Assembly: GCA_009746045.1 (NCBI GenBank) | Contig: RPFO01000156.1 | Location: 3,281,262 to 3,345,261, forward strand | DNA: 64,000 nt | Origin: Mesostigma viride | Lineage: Eukaryota > Streptophyta > Mesostigmatophyceae > Mesostigmatales > Mesostigmataceae | Reading direction: 5' to 3' | Shown: positions 45,466 to 60,600 of the stretch, one piece after another | Layout: every line of letters starts with the position of its first letter | Numbering within the stretch: position 1 is the first letter of the stretch | Program-made: the position numbers and the translations under genes | The notes under the pieces: model-generated | What the model was told of the DNA's origin: nothing | Seen by the model: the letters and a program-made list of their open reading frames with translations, nothing else | Database searches by the model: none

Positions 45466-45675
45466 CCGTAATTTTTCATTCTCGATGAATATATGAACTA
45501 CTGCATAAATGATGACACTTCAACATAGATACCGACACTAGGGGACACTATCGACACTGAGCATATTTGTAGTCATGGTACAACTACAAGGTGTCCGTCG
45601 ACTATCTTCTCTGTCATGCTCAGATGCCGAATCCTATTCTACATCCGCCAATCATTTGACCCCCTACAGACATCA

Positions 45676-48600
45676 ACCCACCCACCGTGTGCTCCCTCAG
45701 TTCAGCATAGCCCACAACCGCTTATTAAACCATTCACCCGCCACCCACCTTGTGCTCCCTCAGTTCAGCATAGTCCACAACCGCTTATTAAACCATTCAC
45801 CCGCCATCCACCCTGTGCTCCCTCAGTTCAGCATAGTCCACAACCGCTTATTAAACCATTCACCCGCCACCCACCCTGTGCTCCCTCAGTTCAGCATAGT
45901 CCACAACCGCTTATTAAACCATTCACCCGCCACCCACCCTGTGCTCCCTCAGTTCAGCATAGTCCACAACCGCTTATTAAACCATTCACCCGCCACCCAC
46001 CTGTGCTCCCTCAGTTCAGCATAGTCCACAACCGCTTATTAAACCATTCACCCGCCACCCACCCTGTGCTCCCTCAGTTCAGCATAGTCCACAACCGCTT
46101 ATTAAACCATTCACCCGCCACCCACCCTGTGCTCCCTCAGTTCAGCATAGTCCACAACCGCTTATTAAACCATTCACCCGCCACCCACCCTGTGCTCCCT
46201 CAGTTCAGCATAGTCCACAACCGCTTATTAAACCATTCACCCGCCACCCACCTGTGCTCCCTCAGTTCAGCATAGTCCACAACCGCTTATTAAACCATTC
46301 ACCCGCCACCCACCTGTGCTCCCTCAGTTCAGCATAGTCCACAACCGCTTATTAAACCATTCACCCGCCACCCACCCTGTGCTCCCTCAGTTCAGCATAG
46401 TCCACAACCGCTTATTAAACCATTCACCCGCCACCCACCCTGTGCTCCCTCAGTTCAGCATAGTCCACAACCGCTTATTAAACCATTCACCCGCCACCCA
46501 CCCTGTGCTCCCTCAGTTCAGCATAGTCCACAACCGCTTATTAAACCATTCACCCGCCACCCACCCTGTGCTCCCTCAGTTCAGCATAGTCCACAACCGC
46601 TTATTAAACCATTCACCCGCCACCCACCCTGTGCTCCCTCAGTTCAGCATAGTCCACAACCGCTTATTAAACCATTCACCCGCCACCCACCCTGTGCTCC
46701 CTCAGTTCAGCATAGTCCACAACCGCTTATTAAACCATTCACCCGCCACCCACCCTGTGCTCCCTCAGTTCAGCATAGTCCACAACCGCTTATTAAACCA
46801 TTCACCCGCCACCCACCCTGTGCTCCCTCAGTTCAGCATAGTCCACAACCGCTTATTAAACCATTCACCCGCCACCCACCTGTGCTCCCTCAGTTCAGCA
46901 TAGTCCACAACCGCTTATTAAACCATTCACCCGCCACCCACCCTGTGCTCCCTCAGTTCAGCATAGTCCACAACCGCTTATTAAACCATTCACCCGCCAC
47001 CCACCCTGTGCTCCCTCAGTTCAGCATAGTCCACAACCGCTTATTAAACCATTCACCCGCCACCCACCCTGTGCTCCCTCAGTTCAGCATAGTCCACAAC
47101 CGCTTATTAAACCATTCACCCGCCACCCACCCTGTGCTCCCTCAGTTCAGCATAGTCCACAACCGCTTATTAAACCATTCACCCGCCACCCACCGTGTGC
47201 TCCCTCAGTTCAGCATAGTCCACAACCGCTTATTAAACCATTCACCCGCCACCCACCCTGTGCTCCCTCAGTTCAGCATAGTCCACAACCGCTTATTAAA
47301 CCATTCACCCGCCACCCACCCTGTGCTCCCTCAGTTCAGCATAGTCCACAACCGCTTATTAAACCATTCACCCGCCACCCACCCTGTGCTCCCTCAGTTC
47401 AGCATAGTCCACAACCGCTTATTAAACCATTCACCCGCCCCACCGTGTGCTCCCTCAGTTCAGCATAGTCCACAACCGCTTATTAAACCATTCACCCGCC
47501 ACCACCTGTGCTCCCTCAGTTCAGCATAGTCCACAACCGCTTATTAAACCATTCACCCGCCACCCACCTGTGCTCCCTCAGTTCAGCATAGTCCACAACC
47601 GCTTATTAAACCATTCACCCGCCACCCACCCTGTGCTCCCTCAGTTCAGCATAGTCCACAACCGCTTATTAAACCATTCACCCGCCACCCACCCTGTGCT
47701 CCCTCAGTTCAGCATAGTCCACAACCGCTTATTAAACCATTCACCCGCCACCCACCCTGTGCTCCCTCAGTTCAGCATAGTCCACAACCGCTTATTAAAC
47801 CATTCACCCGCCACCCACCCTGTGCTCCCTCAGTTCAGCATAGTCCACAACCGCTTATTAAACCATTCACCCGCCACCCACCCTGTGCTCCCTCAGTTCA
47901 GCATAGTCCACAACCGCTTATTAAACCATTCACCCGCCACCCACCCTGTGCTCCCTCAGTTCAGCATAGTCCACAACCGCTTATTAAACCATTCACCCGC
48001 CATCCACCCTGTGCTCCCTCAGTTCAGCATAGTCCACAACCGCTTATTAAACCATTCACCCGCCACCCACCCTGTGCTCCCTCAGTTCAGCATAGTCCAC
48101 AACCGCTTATTAAACCATTCACCCGCCACCCACCCTGTGCTCCCTCAGTTCAGCATAGTCCACAACCGCTTATTAAACCATTCACCCGCCACCCACCCTG
48201 TGCTCCCTCAGTTCAGCATAGTCCACAACCGCTTATTAAACCATTCACCCGCCACCCACCCTGTGCTCCCTCAGTTCAGCATAGTCCACAACCGCTTATT
48301 AAACCATTCACCCGCCACCCCACCTGTGCTCCCTCAGTTCAGCATAGTCCACAACCGCTTATTAAACCATTCACCCGCCACCCACCCTGTGCTCCCTCAG
48401 TTCAGCATAGTCCACAACCGCTTATTAAACCATTCACCCGCCACCCACCCTGTGCTCCCTCAGTTCAGCATAGTCCACAACCGCTTATTAAACCATTCAC
48501 CCGCCACCCACCCTGTGCTCCCTCAGTTCAGCATAGTCCACAACCGCTTATTAAACCATTCACCCGCCATCCACCCTGTGCTCCCTCAGTTCAGCATAGT

Positions 48601-51600
48601 CCACAACCGCTTATTAAACCATTCACCCGCCATCCACCCTGTGCTCCCTCAGTTCAGCATAGTCCACAACCGCTTATTAAACCATTCACCCGCCACCCAC
48701 CCTGTGCTCCCTCAGTTCAGCATAGTCCACAACCGCTTATTAAACCATTCACCCGCCACCCACCCTGTGCTCCCTCAGTTCAGCATAGTCCACAACCGCT
48801 TATTAAACCATTCACCCGCCACCCACCCTGTGCTCCCTCAGTTCAGCATAGTCCACAACCGCTTATTAAACCATTCACCCGCCACCCACCTGTGCTCCCT
48901 CAGTTCAGCATAGTCCACAACCGCTTATTAAACCATTCACCCGCCACCCACCCTGTGCTCCCTCAGTTCAGCATAGTCCACAACCGCTTATTAAACCATT
49001 CACCCGCCACCCACCCTGTGCTCCCTCAGTTCAGCATAGTCCACAACCGCTTATTAAACCATTCACCCGCCACCCACCCTGTGCTCCCTCAGTTCAGCAT
49101 AGTCCACAACCGCTTATTAAACCATTCACCCGCCACCCACCCTGTGCTCCCTCAGTTCAGCATAGTCCACAACCGCTTATTAAACCATTCACCCGCCACC
49201 CACCCTGTGCTCCCTCAGTTCAGCATAGTCCACAACCGCTTATTAAACCATTCACCCGCCACCCACCCTGTGCTCCCTCAGTTCAGCATAGTCCACAACC
49301 GCTTATTAAACCATTCACCCGCCACCCACCCTGTGCTCCCTCAGTTCAGCATAGTCCACAACCGCTTATTAAACCATTCACCCGCCACCCACCCTGTGCT
49401 CCCTCAGTTCAGCATAGTCCACAACCGCTTATTAAACCATTCACCCGCCACCCACCCTGTGCTCCCTCAGTTCAGCATAGTCCACAACCGCTTATTAAAC
49501 CATTCACCCGCCACCCACCCTGTGCTCCCTCAGTTCAGCATAGTCCACAACCGCTTATTAAACCATTCACCCGCCACCCACCCTGTGCTCCCTCAGTTCA
49601 GCATAGTCCACAACCGCTTATTAAACCATTCACCCGCCACCCACCCTGTGCTCCCTCAGTTCAGCATAGTCCACAACCGCTTATTAAACCATTCACCCGC
49701 CACCCACCCTGTGCTCCCTCAGTTCAGCATAGTCCACAACCGCTTATTAAACCATTCACCCGCCACCCACCCTGTGCTCCCTCAGTTCAGCATAGTCCAC
49801 AACCGCTTATTAAACCATTCACCCGCCACCCACCCTGTGCTCCCTCAGTTCAGCATAGTCCACAACCGCTTATTAAACCATTCACCCGCCACCCACCCTG
49901 TGCTCCCTCAGTTCAGCATAGTCCACAACCGCTTATTAAACCATTCACCCGCCACCCACCCTGTGCTCCCTCAGTTCAGCATAGTCCACAACCGCTTATT
50001 AAACCATTCACCCGCCACCCACCCTGTGCTCCCTCAGTTCAGCATAGTCCACAACCGCTTATTAAACCATTCACCCGCCACCCACCCTGTGCTCCCTCAG
50101 TTCAGCATAGTCCACAACCGCTTATTAAACCATTCACCCGCCACCCACCCTGTGCTCCCTCAGTTCAGCATAGTCCACAACCGCTTATTAAACCATTCAC
50201 CCGCCACCCACCCTGTGCTCCCTCAGTTCAGCATAGTCCACAACCGCTTATTAAACCATTCACCCGCCACCCACCCTGTGCTCCCTCAGTTCAGCATAGT
50301 CCACAACCGCTTATTAAACCATTCACCCGCCATCCACCCTGTGCTCCCTCAGTTCAGCATAGTCCACAACCGCTTATTAAACCATTCACCCGCCACCCAC
50401 CCTGTGCTCCCTCAGTTCAGCATAGTCCACAACCGCTTATTAAACCATTCACCCGCCACCCACCTGTGCTCCCTCAGTTCAGCATAGTCCACAACCGCTT
50501 ATTAAACCATTCACCCGCCACCCACCCTGTGCTCCCTCAGTTCAGCATAGTCCACAACCGCTTATTAAACCATTCACCCGCCACCCACCCTGTGCTCCCT
50601 CAGTTCAGCATAGTCCACAACCGCTTATTAAACCATTCACCCGCCACCCACCCTGTGCTCCCTCAGTTCAGCATAGTCCACAACCGCTTATTAAACCATT
50701 CACCCGCCACCCACCCTGTGCTCCCTCAGTTCAGCATAGTCCACAACCGCTTATTAAACCATTCACCCGCCACCACCCTGTGCTCCCTCAGTTCAGCATA
50801 GTCCACAACCGCTTATTAAACCATTCACCCGCCACCCACCCTGTGCTCCCTCAGTTCAGCATAGTCCACAACCGCTTATTAAACCATTCACCCGCCACCA
50901 CCCTGTGCTCCCTCAGTTCAGCATAGTCCACAACCGCTTATTAAACCATTCACCCGCCACCCACCCTGTGCTCCCTCAGTTCAGCATAGTCCACAACCGC
51001 TTATTAAACCATTCACCCGCCACCCACCCTGTGCTCCCTCAGTTCAGCATAGTCCACAACCGCTTATTAAACCATTCACCCGCCACCACCCTGTGCTCCC
51101 TCAGTTCAGCATAGTCCACAACCGCTTATTAAACCATTCACCCGCCACCCACCCTGTGCTCCCTCAGTTCAGCATAGTCCACAACCGCTTATTAAACCAT
51201 TCACCCGCCACCCACCCTGTGCTCCCTCAGTTCAGCATAGTCCACAACCGCTTATTAAACCATTCACCCGCCACCCACCCTGTGCTCCCTCAGTTCAGCA
51301 TAGTCCACAACCGCTTATTAAACCATTCACCCGCCACCCACCTGTGCTCCCTCAGTTCAGCATAGTCCACAACCGCTTATTAAACCATTCACCCGCCACC
51401 CACCTGTGCTCCCTCAGTTCAGCATAGTCCACAACCGCTTATTAAACCATTCACCCGCCACCACCCTGTGCTCCCTCAGTTCAGCATAGTCCACAACCGC
51501 TTATTAAACCATTCACCCGCCACCCACCCTGTGCTCCCTCAGTTCAGCATAGTCCACAACCGCTTATTAAACCATTCACCCGCCACCCACCCTGTGCTCC

Positions 51601-54600
51601 CTCAGTTCAGCATAGTCCACAACCGCTTATTAAACCATTCACCCGCCACCCACCCTGTGCTCCCTCAGTTCAGCATAGTCCACAACCGCTTATTAAACCA
51701 TTCACCCGCCACCCACCCTGTGCTCCCTCAGTTCAGCATAGTCCACAACCGCTTATTAAACCATTCACCCGCCACCCACCCTGTGCTCCCTCAGTTCAGC
51801 ATAGTCCACAACCGCTTATTAAACCATTCACCCGCCACCCACCCTGTGCTCCCTCAGTTCAGCATAGTCCACAACCGCTTATTAAACCATTCACCCGCCA
51901 CCCACCCTGTGCTCCCTCAGTTCAGCATAGTCCACAACCGCTTATTAAACCATTCACCCGCCACCCACCCTGTGCTCCCTCAGTTCAGCATAGTCCACAA
52001 CCGCTTATTAAACCATTCACCCGCCACCCACCCTGTGCTCCCTCAGTTCAGCATAGTCCACAACCGCTTATTAAACCATTCACCCGCCACCCACCCTGTG
52101 CTCCCTCAGTTCAGCATAGTCCACAACCGCTTATTAAACCATTCACCCGCCACCCACCTGTGCTCCCTCAGTTCAGCATAGTCCACAACCGCTTATTAAA
52201 CCATTCACCCGCCATCCACCCTGTGCTCCCTCAGTTCAGCATAGTCCACAACCGCTTATTAAACCATTCACCCGCCACCCACCCTGTGCTCCCTCAGTTC
52301 AGCATAGTCCACAACCGCTTATTAAACCATTCACCCGCCACCACCCTGTGCTCCCTCAGTTCAGCATAGTCCACAACCGCTTATTAAACCATTCACCCGC
52401 CACCCACCCTGTGCTCCCTCAGTTCAGCATAGTCCACAACCGCTTATTAAACCATTCACCCGCCACCCACCTGTGCTCCCTCAGTTCAGCATAGTCCACA
52501 ACCGCTTATTAAACCATTCACCCGCCACCCACCCTGTGCTCCCTCAGTTCAGCATAGTCCACAACCGCTTATTAAACCATTCACCCGCCACCACCTGTGC
52601 TCCCTCAGTTCAGCATAGTCCACAACCGCTTATTAAACCATTCACCCGCCACCCACCCTGTGCTCCCTCAGTTCAGCATAGTCCACAACCGCTTATTAAA
52701 CCATTCACCCGCCACCCACCTGTGCTCCCTCAGTTCAGCATAGTCCACAACCGCTTATTAAACCATTCACCCGCCACCCACCTGTGCTCCCTCAGTTCAG
52801 CATAGTCCACAACCGCTTATTAAACCATTCACCCGCCACCCACCCTGTGCTCCCTCAGTTCAGCATAGTCCACAACCGCTTATTAAACCATTCACCCGCC
52901 ACCCACCCTGTGCTCCCTCAGTTCAGCATAGTCCACAACCGCTTATTAAACCATTCACCCGCCATCCACCTGTGCTCCCTCAGTTCAGCATAGTCCACAA
53001 CCGCTTATTAAACCATTCACCCGCCACCCACCCTGTGCTCCCTCAGTTCAGCATAGTCCACAACCGCTTATTAAACCATTCACCCGCCACCCACCCTGTG
53101 CTCCCTCAGTTCAGCATAGTCCACAACCGCTTATTAAACCATTCACCCGCCACCCACCCTGTGCTCCCTCAGTTCAGCATAGTCCACAACCGCTTATTAA
53201 ACCATTCACCCGCCACCACCCTGTGCTCCCTCAGTTCAGCATAGTCCACAACCGCTTATTAAACCATTCACCCGCCACCCACCCTGTGCTCCCTCAGTTC
53301 AGCATAGTCCACAACCGCTTATTAAACCATTCACCCGCCACCCACCCTGTGCTCCCTCAGTTCAGCATAGTCCACAACCGCTTATTAAACCATTCACCCG
53401 CCATCCACCTGTGCTCCCTCAGTTCAGCATAGTCCACAACCGCTTATTAAACCATTCACCCGCCACCCACCCTGTGCTCCCTCAGTTCAGCATAGTCCAC
53501 AACCGCTTATTAAACCATTCACCCGCCATCCACCCTGTGCTCCCTCAGTTCAGCATAGTCCACAACCGCTTATTAAACCATTCACCCGCCACCCACCCTG
53601 TGCTCCCTCAGTTCAGCATAGTCCACAACCGCTTATTAAACCATTCACCCGCCACCCACCCTGTGCTCCCTCAGTTCAGCATAGTCCACAACCGCTTATT
53701 AAACCATTCACCCGCCACCACCTGTGCTCCCTCAGTTCAGCATAGTCCACAACCGCTTATTAAACCATTCACCCGCCACCCACCCTGTGCTCCCTCAGTT
53801 CAGCATAGTCCACAACCGCTTATTAAACCATTCACCCGCCACCCACCTGTGCTCCCTCAGTTCAGCATAGTCCACAACCGCTTATTAAACCATTCACCCG
53901 CCACCCACCCTGTGCTCCCTCAGTTCAGCATAGTCCACAACCGCTTATTAAACCATTCACCCGCCACCCACCCTGTGCTCCCTCAGTTCAGCATAGTCCA
54001 CAACCGCTTATTAAACCATTCACCCGCCACCCACCTGTGCTCCCTCAGTTCAGCATAGTCCACAACCGCTTATTAAACCATTCACCCGCCACCCACCCTG
54101 TGCTCCCTCAGTTCAGCATAGTCCACAACCGCTTATTAAACCATTCACCCGCCACCCACCCTGTGCTCCCTCAGTTCAGCATAGTCCACAACCGCTTATT
54201 AAACCATTCACCCGCCACCCACCCTGTGCTCCCTCAGTTCAGCATAGTCCACAACCGCTTATTAAACCATTCACCCGCCACCACCTGTGCTCCCTCAGTT
54301 CAGCATAGTCCACAACCGCTTATTAAACCATTCACCCGCCACCCACCCTGTGCTCCCTCAGTTCAGCATAGTCCACAACCGCTTATTAAACCATTCACCC
54401 GCCACCCACCCTGTGCTCCCTCAGTTCAGCATAGTCCACAACCGCTTATTAAACCATTCACCCGCCACCCACCCTGTGCTCCCTCAGTTCAGCATAGTCC
54501 ACAACCGCTTATTAAACCATTCACCCGCCACCCACCCTGTGCTCCCTCAGTTCAGCATAGTCCACAACCGCTTATTAAACCATTCACCCGCCACCCACCT

Positions 54601-57600
54601 GTGCTCCCTCAGTTCAGCATAGTCCACAACCGCTTATTAAACCATTCACCCGCCACCCACCCTGTGCTCCCTCAGTTCAGCATAGTCCACAACCGCTTAT
54701 TAAACCATTCACCCGCCATCCACCTGTGCTCCCTCAGTTCAGCATAGTCCACAACCGCTTATTAAACCATTCACCCGCCACCCACCCTGTGCTCCCTCAG
54801 TTCAGCATAGTCCACAACCGCTTATTAAACCATTCACCCGCCACCCACCTGTGCTCCCTCAGTTCAGCATAGTCCACAACCGCTTATTAAACCATTCACC
54901 CGCCACCCACCCTGTGCTCCCTCAGTTCAGCATAGTCCACAACCGCTTATTAAACCATTCACCCGCCACCCACCCTGTGCTCCCTCAGTTCAGCATAGTC
55001 CACAACCGCTTATTAAACCATTCACCCGCCACCCACCCTGTGCTCCCTCAGTTCAGCATAGTCCACAACCGCTTATTAAACCATTCACCCGCCACCCACC
55101 TGTGCTCCCTCAGTTCAGCATAGTCCACAACCGCTTATTAAACCATTCACCCGCCACCCACCCTGTGCTCCCTCAGTTCAGCATAGTCCACAACCGCTTA
55201 TTAAACCATTCACCCGCCACCCACCTGTGCTCCCTCAGTTCAGCATAGTCCACAACCGCTTATTAAACCATTCACCCGCCACCCACCCTGTGCTCCCTCA
55301 GTTCAGCATAGTCCACAACCGCTTATTAAACCATTCCACCCGCCACCCACCCTGTGCTCCCTCAGTTCAGCATAGTCCACAACCGCTTATTAAACCATTC
55401 ACCCGCCACCCACCCTGTGCTCCCTCAGTTCAGCATAGTCCACAACCGCTTATTAAACCATTCACCCCCCCACCTGTGCTCCCTCAGTTCAGCATAGTCC
55501 ACAACCGCTTATTAAACCATTCACCCGCCACCCACCTGTGCTCCCTCAGTTCAGCATAGTCCACAACCGCTTATTAAACCATTCACCCGCCACCCACCCT
55601 GTGCTCCCTCAGTTCAGCATAGTCCACAACCGCTTATTAAACCATTCACCCGCCACCCACCCTGTGCTCCCTCAGTTCAGCATAGTCCACAACCGCTTAT
55701 TAAACCATTCACCCGCCACCACCGTGTGCTCCCTCAGTTCAGCATAGTCCACAACCGCTTATTAAACCATTCACCCGCCACCCTGTGCTCCCTCAGTTCA
55801 GCATAGTCCACAACCGCTTATTAAACCATTCACCCGCCACCCACCCTGTGCTCCCTCAGTTCAGCATAGTCCACAACCGCTTATTAAACCATTCACCCGC
55901 CACCACCCTGTGCTCCCTCAGTTCAGCATAGTCCACAACCGCTTATTAAACCATTCACCCGCCACCCACCCTGTGCTCCCTCAGTTCAGCATAGTCCACA
56001 ACCGCTTATTAAACCATTCACCCGCCACCACCCTGTGCTCCCTCAGTTCAGCATAGTCCACAACCGCTTATTAAACCATTCACCCGCCACCCACCCTGTG
56101 CTCCCTCAGTTCAGCATAGTCCACAACCGCTTATTAAACCATTCACCCGCCACCCACCCTGTGCTCCCTCAGTTCAGCATAGTCCACAACCGCTTATTAA
56201 ACCATTCACCCGCCACCCACCTGTGCTCCCTCAGTTCAGCATAGTCCACAACCGCTTATTAAACCATTCACCCGCCACCCACCTGTGCTCCCTCAGTTCA
56301 GCATAGTCCACAACCGCTTATTAAACCATTCACCCGCCACCCTCACCCTAGTGCATTCACCNNNNNNNNNNNNNNNNNNNNNNNNNNNNNNNNNNNNNNN
56401 NNNNNNNNNNNNNNNNNNNNNNNNNNNNNNNNNNNNNNNNNNNNNNNNNNNNNNNNNNNNNNNNNNNNNNNNNNNNNNNNNNNNNNNNNNNNNNNNNNNN
56501 NNNNNNNNNNNNNNNNNNNNNNNNNNNNNNNNNNNNNNNNNNNNNNNNNNNNNNNNTCCACAACGCATTCCACCCGCCACCCACCTGTGCTCCCTCAGTT
56601 CAGCATAGTCCACAACCGCTTATTAAACCATTCACCCGCCATCCACCCTGTGCTCCCTCAGTTCAGCATAGTCCACAACCGCTTATTAAACCATTCACCC
56701 GCCACCCACCCTGTGCTCCCTCAGTTCAGCATAGTCCACAACCGCTTATTAAACCATTCACCCGCCACCCACCGTGTGCTCCCTCAGTTCAGCATAGTCC
56801 ACAACCGCTTATTAAACCATTCACCCGCACCACCGTGTGCTCCCTCAGTTCAGCATAGTCCACAACCGCTTATTAAACCATTCACCCGCCACCCACCCTG
56901 TGCTCCCTCAGTTTCAGCATAGTCCACAACCGCTTATTAAACCATTCACCCGCCACCCACCTGTGCTCCCTCAGTTCAGCATAGTCCACAACCGCTTATT
57001 AAACCATTCACCCGCCACCCACCTGTGCTCCCTCAGTTCAGCATAGTCCCACAACCGCTTATTAAACCATTCACCCGCCACCAACCTGTGCTCCCTCAGT
57101 TCAGCATAGTCCACAACCGCTTATTAAACCATTCACCCGCCACCCACCCTGTGCTCCCTCAGTTCAGCATAGTCCACAACCGCTTATTAAACCATTCACC
57201 CGCCATCCACCCTGTGCTCCCTCAGTTCAGCATAGTCCACAACCGCTTATTAAACCATTCACCCGCCACCCACCGTGTGCTCCCTCAGTTCAGCATAGTC
57301 CACAACCGCTTATTAAACCATTCACCCGCCACCCACCTGTGCTCCCTCAGTTCAGCATAGTCCACAACCGCTTATTAAACCATTCACCCGCCACCCACCC
57401 TGTGCTCCCTCAGTTCAGCATAGTCCACAACCGCTTATTAAACCATTCACCCGCCACCCACCCTGTGCTCCCTCAGTTCAGCATAGTCCACAACCGCTTA
57501 TTAAACCATTCACCCGCCACCCACCCTGTGCTCCCTCAGTTCAGCATAGTCCACAACCGCTTATTAAACCATTCACCCGCCACCCACCCTGTGCTCCCTC

Positions 57601-60600
57601 AGTTCAGCATAGTCCACAACCGCTTATTAAACCATTCACCCGCCACCCACCTGTGCTCCCTCAGTTCAGCATAGTCCACAACCGCTTATTAAACCATTCA
57701 CCCGCCACCCACCCTGTGCTCCCTCAGTTCAGCATAGTCCACAACCGCTTATTAAACCATTCACCCGCCATCCACCCTGTGCTCCCTCAGTTCAGCATAG
57801 TCCACAACCGCTTATTAAACCATTCACCCGCCACCCACCCTGTGCTCCCTCAGTTCAGCATAGTCCACAACCGCTTATTAAACCATTCACCCGCCACCCA
57901 CCCTGTGCTCCCTCAGTTCAGCATAGTCCACAACCGCTTATTAAACCATTCACCCGCCACCCACCCTGTGCTCCCTCAGTTCAGCATAGTCCACAACCGC
58001 TTATTAAACCATTCACCCGCCACCCACCCTGTGCTCCCTCAGTTCAGCATAGTCCACAACCGCTTATTAAACCATTCACCCGCCACCCACCCTGTGCTCC
58101 CTCAGTTCAGCATAGTCCACAACCGCTTATTAAACCATTCACCCGCCACCCACCCTGTGCTCCCTCAGTTCAGCATAGTCCACAACCGCTTATTAAACCA
58201 TTCACCCGCCACCCACCCTGTGCTCCCTCAGTTCAGCATAGTCCACAACCGCTTATTAAACCATTCACCCGCCACCCACCCTGTGCTCCCTCAGTTCAGC
58301 ATAGTCCACAACCGCTTATTAAACCATTCACCCGCCACCCACCCTGTGCTCCCTCAGTTCAGCATAGTCCACAACCGCTTATTAAACCATTCACCCGCCA
58401 CCCACCCTGTGCTCCCTCAGTTCAGCATAGTCCACAACCGCTTATTAAACCATTCACCCGCCACCCACCCTGTGCTCCCTCAGTTCAGCATAGTCCACAA
58501 CCGCTTATTAAACCATTCACCCGCCACCCACCCTGTGCTCCCTCAGTTCAGCATAGTCCACAACCGCTTATTAAACCATTCACCCGCCACCCACCCTGTG
58601 CTCCCTCAGTTCAGCATAGTCCACAACCGCTTATTAAACCATTCACCCGCCACCCACCCTGTGCTCCCTCAGTTCAGCATAGTCCACAACCGCTTATTAA
58701 ACCATTCACCCGCCACCACCCTGTGCTCCCTCAGTTCAGCATAGTCCACAACCGCTTATTAAACCATTCACCCGCCACCCACCCTGTGCTCCCTCAGTTC
58801 AGCATAGTCCACAACCGCTTATTAAACCATTCACCCGCCACCCACCCTGTGCTCCCTCAGTTCAGCATAGTCCACAACCGCTTATTAAACCATTCACCCG
58901 CCACCCACCTGTGCTCCCTCAGTTCAGCATAGTCCACAACCGCTTATTAAACCATTCACCCGCCACCCACCCTGTGCTCCCTCAGTTCAGCATAGTCCAC
59001 AACCGCTTATTAAACCATTCACCCGCCATCCACCCTGTGCTCCCTCAGTTCAGCATAGTCCACAACCGCTTATTAAACCATTCACCCGCCACCCACCCTG
59101 TGCTCCCTCAGTTCAGCATAGTCCACAACCGCTTATTAAACCATTCACCCGCCACCCACCCTGTGCTCCCTCAGTTCAGCATAGTCCACAACCGCTTATT
59201 AAACCATTCACCCGCCACCCACCTGTGCTCCCTCAGTTCAGCATAGTCCACAACCGCTTATTAAACCATTCACCCGCCACCCACCCTGTGCTCCCTCAGT
59301 TCAGCATAGTCCACAACCGCTTATTAAACCATTCACCCGCCACCCACCCTGTGCTCCCTCAGTTCAGCATAGTCCACAACCGCTTATTAAACCATTCACC
59401 CGCCACCCACCCTGTGCTCCCTCAGTTCAGCATAGTCCACAACCGCTTATTAAACCATTCACCCGCCACCCACCCTGTGCTCCCTCAGTTCAGCATAGTC
59501 CACAACCGCTTATTAAACCATTCACCCGCCACCCACCCTGTGCTCCCTCAGTTCAGCATAGTCCACAACCGCTTATTAAACCATTCACCCGCCACCCACC
59601 CTGTGCTCCCTCAGTTCAGCATAGTCCACAACCGCTTATTAAACCATTCACCCGCCACCCACCCTGTGCTCCCTCAGTTCAGCATAGTCCACAACCGCTT
59701 ATTAAACCATTCACCCGCCACCCACCCTGTGCTCCCTCAGTTCAGCATAGTCCACAACCGCTTATTAAACCATTCACCCGCCACCCACCCTGTGCTCCCT
59801 CAGTTCAGCATAGTCCACAACCGCTTATTAAACCATTCACCCGCCACCCACCCTGTGCTCCCTCAGTTCAGCATAGTCCACAACCGCTTATTAAACCATT
59901 CACCCGCCACCCACCCTGTGCTCCCTCAGTTCAGCATAGTCCACAACCGCTTATTAAACCATTCACCCGCCACCCACCCTGTGCTCCCTCAGTTCAGCAT
60001 AGTCCACAACCGCTTATTAAACCATTCACCCGCCACCCACCCTGTGCTCCCTCAGTTCAGCATAGTCCACAACCGCTTATTAAACCATTCACCCGCCACC
60101 CACCCTGTGCTCCCTCAGTTCAGCATAGTCCACAACCGCTTATTAAACCATTCACCCGCCACCCACCCTGTGCTCCCTCAGTTCAGCATAGTCCACAACC
60201 GCTTATTAAACCATTCACCCGCCACCCACCCTGTGCTCCCTCAGTTCAGCATAGTCCACAACCGCTTATTAAACCATTCACCCGCCACCCACCCTGTGCT
60301 CCCTCAGTTCAGCATAGTCCACAACCGCTTATTAAACCATTCACCCGCCACCCACCCTGTGCTCCCTCAGTTCAGCATAGTCCACAACCGCTTATTAAAC
60401 CATTCACCCGCCACCCACCCTGTGCTCCCTCAGTTCAGCATAGTCCACAACCGCTTATTAAACCATTCACCCGCCACCCACCCTGTGCTCCCTCAGTTCA
60501 GCATAGTCCACAACCGCTTATTAAACCATTCACCCGCCACCCACCCTGTGCTCCCTCAGTTCAGCATAGTCCACAACCGCTTATTAAACCATTCACCCGC

